A stretch of 64,000 nt of DNA. Origin: Lingula anatina. Lineage: Eukaryota > Brachiopoda > Lingulata > Lingulida > Lingulidae. The DNA is taken from contig NW_019774591.1 of NCBI RefSeq assembly GCF_001039355.2, forward strand, positions 254,836 to 318,835, read 5' to 3'. Position 1 is the stretch's first letter. Each line of letters begins with the position of its first letter. Shown piece after piece: positions 11,462-22,442 of the stretch. The notes under the pieces are model-generated. The model searched no databases. It saw nothing but the letters and a program-made list of their open reading frames with translations, and had not been told where the DNA came from. The translations under genes were made by a program, and so were the position numbers.

Positions 11462-14078
11462 CTTAGTATTGAAATTCAGCAGTTCTGTTCATTGATTTCA
11501 TGACCCCTTTCCCTCTATAGCTATCTCTCTCTCTTTTGTGTCATAATATTGAAATTCAGCAGTAACCTTTATCAATCTCGTAGATGTGTCTTTATATTGA
11601 AATTCAGCAGTATTTGGTCAGTAAGCTCTCTTTTTATTTCACAATCCTATTTATAGCCTGGATGGTTTAGACGAACATGCCTACCCAGCATTCCAAGCTT
11701 CCCGTAACCTGAAGGACGTGGTAGACAGGGTGATGGCGAACAAGGCAGAAAATGGCAGAAAGCCTGGGATGTCAAAGAAATTGAGCATCAAGGCCTCTTT
11801 GATGACTCCTGTATTGCCCATGCTGGTAGGCACTTTGTCCATGCACATACAATCTTTCTAGAAAATATGGAATATTTCTAAAGCACAGCATGTTATCATC
11901 TTTCTCAATTTCACTTAGTTTTTGCAAAATCATTCACATAGTACCTGGCTCTAGCTATGGTGGTTAAATATTATTCAGCTTGCGGAAGTAGAGCTAATTT
12001 CAATAGTAACCTGGATGGATGTAGTTCAGTAGTATATATTGTTTGTTACAAATCTTTGCAAAATGAATGGTGTGGTTTAGGTGTGCTCTTTTATAAAACA
12101 ACATTCAGTGCTATTTCTGTCTCTCTGTGTTACAAATTCCAGCAAAAGGAAACTATCAGTTATGATCATAAGTTAAAACTTGTTTTCTTTCTACACAATA
12201 TTGAAGCTCTTAAAAACTATCAGCGATATTTTTGTATGTATGTCTCTTTTCAGGCAGAAGCCTGCAAATCGGTGGCTTCAGCAATGAAGAAGTGCCCCAA
12301 TGGGATGTATGCTGAGATTAAATACGACGGAGAGAGGGTACAGGTCCATAAGCAAGGGGACAAGTTTCACTACTACAGTAGAAGCCTCAAGCCAGTTCTA
12401 CCTCATAAGGTTTGATATCCACCCTGAAAAATGGGTGTAGAATTGGGTCTTGATGATTTTACAACAGGGGCTGTTTAGAGTCACTGTTATTGCTATAAAG
12501 TGGGGATCAAAGTCCAGAAGAAAAATATGCAAAGTTAATTTGTGTGATTGCTCAGGATTTCAGAATTGAGAACTAAGTCTTCTTTGTCATTAGAAGTATT
12601 TACTTAGTCACCCACTAATGAAAATATTGTTTTTTTTTTTTTTTTTTTTTTTTACAGTATGCATTATCAATTTGTAGCATAAGTAATTTATGGTGACTAA
12701 GGTAAATTTAAGTTTTGCCATATTTTTTGCAGGTGTCACATTTCAAAGATTTCATCCCGAAAGCATTCGAAGGAGGCAATGATCTTATTTTAGACAGTGA
12801 AGTCCTGCTCATTGACACTAACACCAGTAAACCACTTCCTTTTGGTTCTCTTGGAGTACACAAGGTAAAAACAAAAATACAAACCTGTCTTTTATTTATT
12901 TTTAAAGGTTTTCTTTTTACAAATTGTACTACCTGATTTGACAAGGTAAAAATCGTAAGTAACTGGTTGTGAAATGATTAAATAAAATAGAATGGATTTA
13001 TTGCATAAAATAGTTGACTCATGGAATTCTTCAAGAACTGGTTACATGTAAAAATAAAAGAAGCTGCCAGAGTGATTAGAACAATAATTGGAATTCCTAT
13101 AAATTGTATTTAAGCTGAGCAGTTTTAAAATGAACAGAACAGGACCCAAGTAATATCCTGGCAACATGAAACGTATAATGTGTACTAATTGGCCTATTTT
13201 CTGTTCCAGAAAGCAGCTTTCAAAGACGCCAATGTTTGCCTGTTTGTTTTTGACTGTCTGCATTACAATGGAGAGAACCTTATGAACAGGTGATTTGGGG
13301 GGAAAATTTAAAGATTTTTATTGAATTTTATTTTTTGAAGATTTTATTTCTGCAACAGAAATTATTTCTGCGTACATATTAATATTATCTAATAATGCAA
13401 TAAGTCTTAAAAAAGAGGATATTTAGAATAAACAAATGAAAAGATCTAGATATTATATGGCTATAGTCAGTCATAAGCAATGTGGAATTTGATGTTTTTT
13501 TTTTTTTTTTTTTTTTTTTCAATTCAGTTTTTTTTTTTTCTTTTTTTTTTTTTTTTGCCAGCACTGATGACTTGATTAATATATAATTTTTATTTACTGA
13601 AATGACAGTTCATTTGACTGAGGAATGTAACTTTTAAATTTTTTTTAAAAGACCAATCAAGGAAAGAAGGAAGTTTCTAAGAGACAATATGAAGGAAATT
13701 CCAAACAGAATTATGTTCTCCGAAATGAAGTTCATTAATGTAAGTTTGAAATCTATTTTTTTTTTTTTATGCCAGTCAATTTTTATTTAATAAAAAAGGG
13801 GTGTTTGCATCTTTTGAAATACTCAGAAAAATAACTAATAAAGGAAGCTCTTATGTTGTTTGTTTTAGTAAAGGGATACTAAATTGTATGTTTAGTTGCC
13901 TCCTCTGAGGTTTTTACCCATTAGTAAGTTTGTTAGTTCACGGCCTAACTCCAAAGTTACAAACAGATGTTGCTTAATTTTTTTTAAGATAGGTCAGAAA
14001 TGTGCCAACTTGGCTACAGTTAGTTTTTAGTGGTGATCCAATTATTAATTATACCAGTAACTTATTCAAGTAAGACTG

Positions 14079-14110
<32 letters not shown>

Positions 14111-17100
14111 CTGTGATCCAGTGCACACGTGCAAGTTATTTGCTTTTGAGATAAAGTGTGTGTGTCATTTTTTTTATAAACTTGGGTAAATTTGTCTGAT
14201 ATAAACTGTTTTTCAGAAAGCAGAAGATCTTAAAAAAGAAATGATGAAAGTTTTTAAGGAAGGCTTGGAAGGGCTTGTTCTGAAGGATATCAATGTAAGT
14301 GCTTATATGATTGGGAAAGAGAAATATATCCAACAATAATAATATTTATTTCTAGCATGGCTCATTGCATTTTAAACATTTCAATGCACTTTACATTTAT
14401 ATGTACTGTTCGGTTTAAAATACAAAGCAATACTGAAAATGAATGCTGCAATCTTATTTCAAGAATAACTTTGAACTACTGATAAAAACAAAAATGAAGT
14501 TGGAAAACATCAGTCATTAAAGATTACATGCCTTTGCTTTTTAAAAGATTGAAGTACTTAGCTTTGTTATTACCAGTGTGATACGTAATATCCAAAAAAA
14601 AAAAAAAAAAAAATCCAGTGAAATGTTTAAACATACTTCATCATCATTACTGTAGTCCCTTCATTTAGCACCATAGACCAGGATGTAGCAGCTGCAGTAT
14701 TAACACCTTCAGCTTTATTCTCTGAAGGAGGCAACAAGTTAAGATTTACAGTAACTCAGATCACAGCTGTTACTTTGAAAAAACTACCGATATAATTTTG
14801 TGCAATCCTTCACTAGATTGCAGTAATGTAAATCGCACAGCATTGACCCTGCATATAAAAACATGGCCCAGTCTTTCAGTTTATACACATTTTGATTTCT
14901 TGATAAGAGTTTCTTAATAATGAATTACTGCTAGTGCAATTGTCTCAATTAAAAATTGTAAAATTGCCCAATTCTCAATTTATTTAGTAATCACATTGAC
15001 AGTAACGCGTAATTTGCCAAAAATGTAAATAAATTTGCCAAAAATGTAAATAAAAAAACAACACTGACAAATAATAATTATAACTTGACGAGACCAAGAT
15101 TATAAAATTATAGCATAATACACTGCATATACTGTTGGGGTTCATATCGGGGGGACACCCCCCCCCCCCTTTTTTTTTTTTTTTTTTTTTTCAAACGACA
15201 TATCTGATGTGCCCTTAATTATTTATTTAATAATTATATTTCAGAGTATATATGAGCCCGGTAAACGCCACTGGCTGAAAGTGAAGAAAGATTATTTGAA
15301 TGAGGGAGCAATGGCCGACACTGCAGATCTGGTAGTGCTGGGAGCCTATTACGGGTCTGGGAATAAAGGTACAGTAACCTCACTACTTTCCATACTAAAG
15401 TCAGTTCTTTCATTTAAATCAAAGAAGACTTAACACTGAATGGTTTTAAGATTATAAGTCCAAGGTGGGTATCTGCTAGTGTAGGATGCTAGACTTAGGG
15501 ACCATTCCCACAGATATTTGGATTGATATCTCCCTGGGGAGTCTCACTAAATTGCTATCAGCCTAACAGGCTTAAATGTAATTATCTTTACCCCCTAGCT
15601 GATTCAGTAGGCGTGACAGACATTTAAGCCAGTTAAGTTGACAGCAATTTAGTGAGACTTCCCAGGGAGTTAGACCGATCCAGATGGATCGATCTGGGCA
15701 TGGGAACCCAATCTTAGATTCCTACACTACTGTTTGAATGAATTGCTTTTTGTTGTGTAATCACCTGGGCAAACACCAGTCTGGGGTTTATCTTCAAGTG
15801 AGAATTGTCTTAGAAGTAATGTCACAGTATTGTGTTAGATGAGACTTAACAATGCTGTGTTAGAGTGTCAGAGTGTTGAGTTAAATGTGACATCACAGTG
15901 TTAGGTAAGATGGGATGTCACAGTATTTTTTTTTCTTTTTTTGTGATTATATCAGTGTCGTGCTAGTTGTGACATCACAGTGATGCATTAGTTGTGAAAT
16001 ATCACTTTATTGTGTTAGTGGTGACAGATCGCATTATTACATATATTACCCTGTGTCTCCTCCAGGAGGTCTGATGTCTGTGTTTTTAATGGGCTGCTGG
16101 GACCCTAAACGCCAGAAATGGTGCACAGTGACCAAGTGTGGCAATGGCATGGATGACAAAAAGCTTGACCAGTTGCAGAAAGAGCTGGACATGGTCAAAA
16201 TTGGGAAAAATCAGGCCAAAGTCCCTGACTGGTTAGATGTGAAGAAGGCTGTTGTTCCTGACTTTGTGTGTGCAGATCCAAAGGTAAAACCTGGTAGATG
16301 ATTCCCTTCAAATAAATGCTTTGAAAATTTAATACTGAATATATGACAGTTCTCAAAAAATTATTAATTGTACAAAAATTATTCCCATCTCTTGGATAGC
16401 GTGGGGTTTTGTACAAGAAATTGATATAATATGTAAATTTTAAGCTTATGATGAATGTTTTCAGCATTGCGCCTTTAATTACATAACATTGTGTACTTCA
16501 CACACACATTTATTTGCATACTTTGATGAGTTTTTTTTTCCTCAATTAGAAATCTCAAGTCTGGGAAATAACAGGGGCAGAGTTCTCTAAAGCAGAGGTC
16601 CACACTGCAGCGGGGATCTCCATTCGATTTCCACGGGTCACCAAGTTCAGGGATGACAAGGGATGGAGGGAAGCCACCAATTTAGATGAACTCAAGGTAC
16701 TGAAGAAATAGGATGCCACTCATGACTGGTTTTGAATAGATTCAGAACTTATGTTAGGAAGAAAACACAAGGTTACAATTTACTCCAGATTCAATGGACC
16801 TACAGATTTATGTGATTGCTATATAGAATGACTATAAGACCCATTCTTCACTTTTACTGAAATTTGTTCTTTCAGCACCTGTTTAAAACATCCAAAGAAA
16901 CCTCTGACCTGGGTGAGTCCAGCCTGATGGGTGGTAAGTCCCCTGTGAAGAACACACCGAAGAAAAGGAAACATGAAGACGACGATGATGACGATGATGA
17001 TGATGATAACAGCAATAACCATTATGGCAACCCTTCACCAACAAAACAGATCATGTTGACACCCAGCAAAACCTCACCTGCTAAAAGAAACAATGATGTT

Positions 17101-18798
17101 ACACCAACTAAAAAGCTAAAGACATCAGATGATGGCAATGTAAGTTCCTTTGAGGTATTTGTATAGACTAAGCCCAGTTTTGGTGTTGAATACATCTCTG
17201 AAGATGATGACTTCATATTTTATTTATGTCATTCTTAACAATTTTTTTTTCTATTTTTATTTCAATTTTTATGGTAATTTCTGAATCCTCAATTAAGGTT
17301 CTTGTTCCTGTTTTCACTACTGCTGAAAAATCTTTGTAAATCATTGTAATCACAAGCACTTACCTAGCACATAAAACCATTATTCAATCTGCAGTATATC
17401 TTTTTATACACCTGCTGTTTCTGTTATAATTTCTAGAACAAACCATCTTGCAAATATGGAGCTGAATGTTACCAGACAAACCCACAGCATTTGGAGCAAT
17501 TTTCTCATCCTTCCAATAGGAAGATAAAAAGTCCAATCAAGTCGAAGGTCAGCAACAAACAGAGAATCTTAATGATAGGAACTAACCTTATTGATGATGT
17601 TTTATGTGTAAACTAAGTAATATATTAGATAATGTTAACTTATTAAGTTGAAAGAATGTTAAGTGACATGAATGTCAGAGTAGAATAATTGAGAAAGCAT
17701 CTGATATTTAGTAACTTCTGTTATTTTTTTTTTTTTCATTTTTTTTTAAATTTATTTATTCATTATTTCTCAGACAGTTTTAAAATATTAAAATATAATG
17801 CCTCACAATCCAGTGTATGGCAGCAAAATCATTATGAAACTCTTAAAATGTGGGTTTATCTGTTCATCAGTGGGCTTGAAGGGTATAAAAAAACATGGAT
17901 GCTGACTGATGACAAAAATGGCAGTAAGATCTGGATACCGCTCACATTTGATTTCTTTTTGTATGGTTGTGATAAAGTCTGGTGTGAAATGATCAGGTAC
18001 ATCATGCACATATCAGATACAAATAAATGTAAAGACTGGGTTAACTTAAGTTAAATGGGACTTTATTGAAAAGCTGCCCTTTATATTTCAGATTCTACTG
18101 GATATATTCAAAGGCTTAAAGTTCTCCTTGTCCAACAGTGTTGAGAAACTTAAGGACCTCAAGCGATACATCATAGCGTATCCTTTTAGATGTCAGTCAA
18201 GATTTTGTAAATTGGCAGCAATATCATTTTTAATTAACTATAATTATAATTGTGAAACAGTTCCCCAAATCCCTGCTGGTTTATTTATGATAAATTCAAT
18301 AACCATAAACATGAAAGAATGGACATTAAAAATCAAAAATTCAAATATAGATAATTTTACTTTTTTCTACAAATTTTAATTACAGGGGAAAGGAGAATAT
18401 TGTTCATTTCTTTAAAATTGAAGGAAAAAAGAGGCAGCTGCGTATTTGTGAAAGTTTCTTTGACCTTAACCTTGACCTAGATATGATGGAGATGTGGTTC
18501 CAGAGTATGATAGCAGTCAAGCCACTCATGTTGTAGTAGGAAAGAATGAAAAGGTATCTATAACATTGGCCTGTTACTTATTTGTATTTTACACTGCCAC
18601 ATATTATGCAAGAGAGACTTAGTTGGTATTTTTTGCACCAGATCTACTTTTTCTAAAGATAAAAGCAATTTTTCCTATGTTTTTGTTAACTGCTAGATAA
18701 TTTTACAGGTTGAGAATCCAGCCAGTAATGTTGTGTCAGAGGACTGGGTGTGGGGATGTGTGAAGGAAAGGAAGCTTCTGCCTGTAAAAGACTGCTGA
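7535..18798 (+). CDS. LIG3: DNA ligase III, complete gene, 22 coding exons
   Basis: ATP-dependent DNA ligase that seals nicks in base-excision and single-strand-break repair, with XRCC1 in the nucleus and alone in mitochondria. Exons read from the sequence: 7535-8093, 8390-8509, 8937-9119, 9539-9645, 9890-9934, 10577-10666, 10968-11047, 11324-11401, 11657-11825, 12254-12409, 12733-12864, 13210-13289, 13652-13739, 14217-14294, 15245-15368, 16066-16283, 16550-16696, 16876-17139, 17437-17547, 18092-18177, 18481-18553, 18709-18798. They sum to 3078 nt with phase kept at every junction, giving about 1025 residues (human LIG3 alpha is about 1009). Blocks closely matching the human protein as I remember it include [65 protein letters not shown] and GISIRFPR. 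All introns start GT except intron 2 (GC). The extra PBZ finger is the one departure from the vertebrate layout. Transcript ends were not determined. Confidence 0.97.
8139..8258. repeat. (TTTA)n then (GT)n microsatellite in LIG3 intron 1
   Basis: Direct reading; lies between exons 1 and 2. Confidence 0.97.
8390..8509 (+). other. LIG3: LIG3 exon 2: basic linker, followed by a GC-AG intron
   Basis: This exon follows the acceptor CATTATAG and encodes a Lys-rich linker ([20 protein letters not shown], then [10 protein letters not shown]) between the zinc finger and the DNA-binding domain, comparable to the low-complexity linker of vertebrate LIG3. The 3' boundary reads CATGCAG then GCATGT, a GC rather than GT donor with otherwise good consensus. 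Using it keeps phase 1 into exon 3. No GT nearby gives an open frame, because the frame closes at TAA 8518. Confidence 0.8.
8860..8930. repeat. (TTA)n microsatellite in LIG3 intron 2
   Basis: Over 20 TTA units that end only six bases before the exon 3 boundary (CAATAG), so it replaces the usual pyrimidine tract. Confidence 0.97.
8937..11825 (+). other. LIG3: LIG3 exons 3-9: linker end and DNA-binding domain
   Basis: Exons 8937-9119, 9539-9645, 9890-9934, 10577-10666, 10968-11047, 11324-11401 and 11657-11825 encode the all-helical DNA-binding domain (DNA_ligase_A_N family), which encircles nicked DNA together with the catalytic core. Recognisable blocks are [71 protein letters not shown] and [10 protein letters not shown]. 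Residues are roughly 220-477. An acidic and Ser-rich stretch ([20 protein letters not shown]) precedes the domain. Intron 3-4 and others are padded with poly-T and microsatellite DNA. Phases run 1, 0, 0, 0, 2, 2, 0 and match at every join. Confidence 0.93.
11429..11458. repeat. (CT)n in LIG3 intron 8
   Basis: Direct reading. It is followed by three copies of the string ATTGAAATTCAGCAGT between 11468 and 11610. Confidence 0.95.
12254..15368 (+). other. LIG3: LIG3 exons 10-15: adenylation (nucleotidyltransferase) domain
   Basis: Exons 12254-12409, 12733-12864, 13210-13289, 13652-13739, 14217-14294 and 15245-15368. Motif I is EIKYDGERV in exon 10; Lys500 by my count is the residue that forms the ligase-AMP intermediate. 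Motif III ([11 protein letters not shown]) is in exon 11, motif IIIa ([10 protein letters not shown]) in exon 12, motif IV ([10 protein letters not shown]) in exon 14 and motif V ([10 protein letters not shown]) in exon 15. All catalytic motifs are intact, so the enzyme is predicted active. The introns hold poly-T, (CT)n and a palindromic MITE, but none of these enters an exon. Confidence 0.95.
15498..15710. mobile_element. Palindromic MITE, family P, copy 2 (in LIG3 intron 15)
   Basis: Arms GGGACCATTCCCACAGAT...GGGGAGTCTCACTAAATTGC and GACAGCAATTTAGTGAGACT...GCATGGGAACCC can fold into a long hairpin around TTATCTTTACCCCCTAGCTG. It shares arms and centre with the copy at 1376-1615. Confidence 0.7.
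16066..16696 (+). other. LIG3: LIG3 exons 16-17: OB-fold domain
   Basis: Exons 16066-16283 and 16550-16696 encode the rest of the oligonucleotide-binding fold that begins at the end of exon 15 ([14 protein letters not shown]). Recognisable blocks are [39 protein letters not shown] and the motif VI region [18 protein letters not shown], which helps transfer AMP from ATP and closes over the nick. The phase 1 join to exon 15 restores the Gly codon of the GNKGG stretch. Confidence 0.95.
16876..17139 (+). other. LIG3: LIG3 exon 18: basic and acidic linker with nuclear localisation signal
   Basis: The exon begins with the end of the catalytic unit ([16 protein letters not shown]), then carries a Lys-Arg cluster (KNTPKKRKH) that looks like a nuclear localisation signal. 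A run of about ten Asp, repeated Ser/Thr-Pro sites ([22 protein letters not shown]) and a second basic patch follow. The Ser/Thr-Pro sites are candidate targets of proline-directed kinases; this is inferred from motif only. The linker corresponds in position to the flexible segment before the BRCT domain in vertebrate LIG3. Confidence 0.88.
17437..17547 (+). other. LIG3: LIG3 exon 19: PBZ-type poly(ADP-ribose)-binding zinc finger
   Basis: A 37-residue exon with phase 0 at both ends, flanked by a TTCTAG acceptor and an AAG-GTCAGC donor. It encodes [18 protein letters not shown] followed by SHPS. This fits the PBZ (C2H2) pattern C-x-Y/F-G-x-x-C-Y-x-x-N-x-x-H-x5-H-P known from APLF and CHFR, with ligands Cys911, Cys917, His924 and His930 by my numbering. 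The usual Arg/Lys after CY is Gln here, which may affect affinity. Human LIG3 has no such finger. Because the exon is symmetric, it could be skipped without a frameshift. Its function as a poly(ADP-ribose) reader is inferred from the motif. Confidence 0.88.
18092..18798 (+). other. LIG3: LIG3 exons 20-22: C-terminal BRCT domain
   Basis: Exons 18092-18177, 18481-18553 and 18709-18798 encode a BRCT domain of about 80 residues ending at TGA 18796-18798. Blocks are [42 protein letters not shown], the conserved Trp in [15 protein letters not shown], and a final DC. The equivalent human domain pairs with the second BRCT of XRCC1. The phase 2 join at AGC-GTATCC restores AYDGD. This is the XRCC1-binding (alpha-type) C-terminus. 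Confidence 0.94.
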
Positions 18799-19566
18799 TT
18801 TAACTCATGATTTTGAGGACAACATCCAGCAGTATTATGACTGCAACTGAAACAGGATCAAACCTAGACTGTAGTCACCAAAGCTACAGTCACAATACAT
18901 TATAGATTGAGATTAGCATAAAGCTTTCTGTGATGGAATTATCCAGCCACTTGTATTTTGGCAAAGGGAATAGAACAGTTAATTTCTAATATCAGTGTAA
19001 TTTTATAAGACCCTGTTCATGACATATTCCTGTCCCAAAATTGTCCAGTGCTGCCATCTACATTTTTTTGTCAAGAAATATGGAAAGACCACCATCTTTG
19101 TGGATGAAAGCATTCATTACAGGCATCTTTTTCTCCACAAAGGAAAGCTCATATTTTATTAGCATTAAAAGTGATTCAAACATTGTTGATTTCCTGAGAT
19201 ATAATTAAAATTGTTAATCTAAGTAGATGTGAGTCTAGTGGGCTACAACTGGTTTACTGCCTAGAATGTCTCGTAAGCCAGCTATAGACAGTCTTACACA
19301 CAGGCTTATGCTAGCACGTGGTTCTGCATGTGGGTAATTATAAAAGTATTAACTTAATTATCAGCTTAATTTATTAATGATAATGGTATTCCCAGAATCT
19401 GCCCTTCCTTTAACATCTGTGGTGTGATATTTGAGAGGACATATACCAAGTAAACACCCAATCTTTGAAATGCAAAAAAATATAGATACAGATATATACA
19501 TAATAAGTTAATAGATGTTACTAGCAAATGTTTTCCTTTGCATGTTGTTTATAGTAAATACTAAGC

Positions 19567-19712
19567 TTTCTGACCAAAACTAATATTTTATGTCTTTAAT
19601 TATTTGGAAATAAAATAAAAAAGCAACCAATTTTGCATTCTGACCAAAACTGATACTTTGTCTGTTTTCAGTTAGGAAATAGTGTAAAAAAAAAAGCAAC
19701 CAATTTAAAAAC
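19567..19712. repeat. Tandem duplication of about 73 bp
   Basis: TCTGACCAAAACTAATATTT...AAAAAAGCAACCAATTTTGC is followed directly by TCTGACCAAAACTGATACTT...AAAAAAGCAACCAATTTAAA. It lies over the possible LIG3 polyadenylation signal. Confidence 0.65.
19609..19614 (+). terminator. Possible LIG3 polyadenylation signal
   Basis: First clear AATAAA after the LIG3 stop codon, about 810 bp downstream, overlapping a second AATAAA. An ATTAAA variant near 19165 is an alternative. No transcript evidence. Confidence 0.35.
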
Positions 19713-19792
19713 AACTGTTTCTCAATGGTTATAACATTATGTACCATCTTCTCTTCTGAGAAGTGATTCTAAATATACCATGACCTGTAGTT

Positions 19793-20345
19793 TTTAAATT
19801 AGAGCATGGAAAGGGAGCTCGTTGCCCTCAGTAAGTTAAATTATGGCGTTTTTGTTTAAACTGCCTGTGAAATCTACCTCTACTCCATCATTTTATTTGT
19901 GATTACTATTTTATGTATTTTATCATTATTATTATTGTTATTATTATTTAAAAATTCTTAAGGGGATAACTGTTCATTTTGGCCAAAAAGTGAATTTTCC
20001 TGGGGTAAACGATAACAATCCCTGTTTTTTTTTTTTCCCCTAAAAAGGTTGTTTTTTTTTTTTTTTTTTTTTTGTAATATTCTCTTAAGAGATTATTACA
20101 GAGTGTAGTAAGCTATAGAGGTCATGCGATGTGATGGCAACCACAAATTCCAGAATAATTGCCTTAACCACCATTTTAGTGGTTAAATAGAATTTACTAA
20201 AATTCTATGAGTTGTTTACAATGCATTTATTGTGAAATATGGATATCATATGAACAGTTGTTATCCCTTTAAATCATTTGGACAGTGTATATTCAATTGC
20301 CCATGAACATCGCTCTCAGATTTATTCAAGTTTGCCTGTTTTATG
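19793..20345 (-). pseudogene. Degenerate copy of part of the 24703-25444 exon, split by a MITE
   Basis: Read on the plus strand, 19798-19895 (ATTAGAGCATGGAAAGGGAG, then GTGAAATCTACCTCTACTCC) aligns with 24750-24856 (ATTAGAGCATCGAAAGGGAG, then GTGAAATCGACCTCTCCTCT). After the inserted element at 19961-20270, 20280-20345 resumes the alignment with 24893-24955 (TTTATTCAAGTTTGCCTGTT against GATTAATTCAAGTTGACCTG). Several indels destroy the frame. Confidence 0.65.
19961..20270. mobile_element. MITE family M, copy 2
   Basis: Ends AGGGGATAACTGTTCATTTT and GAACAGTTGTTATCCCTTT form the terminal inverted repeat. The interior has CTCTTAAGAGATTATTACAG and GAGTTGTTTACAATGCATTT. It interrupts the degenerate exon copy at 19793-20345, which fixes its ends. 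Confidence 0.75.
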
Positions 20346-22029
20346 TACAGATACGGTATGTTTGAACGTATACCCATCACCATCTGTTTGTCATCGGTGT
20401 CATTGTTAGCTTAGCTGTGCACTTTTTACTATCAAAGCATTAAATGGGAAAGCATGCCACATATCTTCAAACTTACAGGTCAAGTTTAAATAGCAGCTCT
20501 AATGGATTATTTTTCTTGAAGTCATTTTTTTTCCACTTATTGGTATTTTTAGTGGAGCCTCTTTGGGCCTTGATCCAGAAGGCAGTTACATTTTCTGAAT
20601 ATGCACGTAAGTAATAGTAATTAATTTCAAATTGGTGATGATTTATCTGTTAAACAGCATTGGTAAGATATTGCATCAAAATTGACTGGCTGGTTATTTT
20701 TTTCTTAGTTGAGCGTTTCTTTTTTAGACATTGGCTTTTTCAATTTCTGTTGCTGACTGAAAAATGTATTTGATTCCATGATAGTTTGACATTCCTGATA
20801 CAATTTTGGAGCACAAATGGGAAATAAGTATATTTCATGATTATTTTACTGTCAAAAGGGTGTGTTTTGCCACTTTTTCAATATTAGGTGACAAGCAAAC
20901 GTAAGTCGCTCAAAAAATTAACTGCTCTAAACAGAAGATCATCAAATTTTTTAAAACTTATAGTTGTAGGAGATAAATAAAAAAAATAAAACCAAAGTGA
21001 GTAAAACGTTTCCACAGCTGGACTTTTTGCATTTGTGACAGTAACGTGTGTTCCTTTTTGGGTGTTAGACGATGAATTATTTTTTATTATTCATGGTTCC
21101 AGGAGTGTAAAACTTTGATACAGACTGCTGCATGTGGAGCCCCGAAATAATCAAACATAGTCTGTATTCTGTGCACTGAATATTTTTAAGCGGTTTTTTT
21201 TTTTTACCTCACTTGCACCTCTATATTGTGTTTGGGTGTAAAGTTCTTTCAGTATTATCAGCTTAATTGTCTGACACGCCCCCGTAAGTAAGTAGATGGT
21301 AATTGACTATCGTTAATTACCCCATAGCAGCTTGAGTAGGTGTTCCAGACATATTTATATCAGCGCAGTTTTAAGTAGATTTTAGTAGAGATTATTACGT
21401 CCAGGGTGTCAAGTTCCTTATTATCTCCATGAACCTTTGTATTCCTATTCGCACTTTCTTTTTGAAAAAATCCCAATTTATCCTATTCTCATGGTCTGGC
21501 TATAGTTTTATATGAATTCATGTCTACTGTGAGACAAAATATTAATGGAGAACGTGAGGGAAAATTGCTTCTAGAGACCCTAAAGGACCGTTTGTCCGGC
21601 TGCTGTGCGTCATGCCTCCTACACGTAGATACGTAAAAGTAATCTGTGTCTACTTGAAGTTGGAATTATTAAAATCGTTAACTGAAATGCATTCCTTGTA
21701 CACGTACTTTGTGCTACAGAATTTAAAATGGTTTTAGTGATATTGGGAGACCATTGTCGTAATGAAATAAATCCCTCTTCGCGATACTTTTGCAATAAAT
21801 GTCCTATTTTGATAGATTTTATTTTTTATTTTTTAAAGATATGTTTTAACTTGAGTTCCTATACTTCTGATAAACAGCCAATAATTTCTAGCCTTAGCAC
21901 ATGTTTGTGCATGCTTATAAATGCTAAAGTGTTAATACAATTATCAGCTAAATTCATGAAGTCGGTGTTTTGCAGACTTGCTTGCCGAAATAGAGCGTTT
22001 TCCACTGCATTTTGGTGATGGTTTGGACT

Positions 22030-22442
22030 TTATCGGGTACTTTATAATGGTTATATTGAAATAGAAATCAAATACAGTGTATGTGAAATAAGATATGTTT
22101 TCATTCACCAATGTCTATATGTTACATTGCATCTAAAAAGCGATTTCTTATATGCTATGTTTCGCCTGTCGAAATCTACACTCGACCAAAATGTTCAGAA
22201 ACATAAGATTGTTTTTCTATAATTAAAAAAACGGGAATGTATATAAAAAGTAACGAATGGTGGGTGGATCAGCTCATATGGTTATTTTATAATTATTCAA
22301 AATAATGATGTTTCCGAACTTTTTTGGTCGAATGTATGATATGCAGCGTTAAAATTAGAGGGGGGCTCTTTTGCAAATGTTAAATAACAACGCTTTTGTT
22401 TGTGTTCAAATCGAACTACTGGCCTGTGAAATCTTCCTCTCC
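22030..22442 (-). pseudogene. Second degenerate copy of the 3' part of the 24703-25444 exon and its flank
   Basis: 22050-22180 resembles 24605-24728: GAAATAGAAATCAAA against GAAATAGAATTCAAA, TTTTCATTCACCAATG against TTTTTCATTCACAAATG, and TATATGCTATGTTTCGCCTG against CATATACTATATTTCACCTT. A 150 bp inverted-repeat element interrupts it, then 22338-22442 resembles 24732-24857 (GATATGCAGC, CAACGCTTTTGTTTGTGTTC, GTGAAATCTTCCTCTCCTCC). Frame is lost through indels and poly-T. Confidence 0.6.
22182..22331. mobile_element. MITE with about 24 bp terminal inverted repeats
   Basis: The left end TCGACCAAAATGTTCAGAAA and the right end (reverse complement TCGACCAAAAAAGTTCGGAA) form imperfect inverted repeats, enclosing about 100 bp of AT-rich DNA. 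The element interrupts a sequence that is contiguous in the related copy at 24728-24732, which defines its boundaries well. No coding capacity. Confidence 0.7.

Noticed and set aside
16819-17022. Minus-strand frame with Ile/Val-rich start
   Set aside because: Antisense shadow of the Asp-rich linker in LIG3 exon 18.
17689-18054. 121-codon plus-strand frame between LIG3 exons 19 and 20
   Set aside because: No similarity to LIG3, AT-rich, no acceptor/donor pair keeping phase; it is intron.
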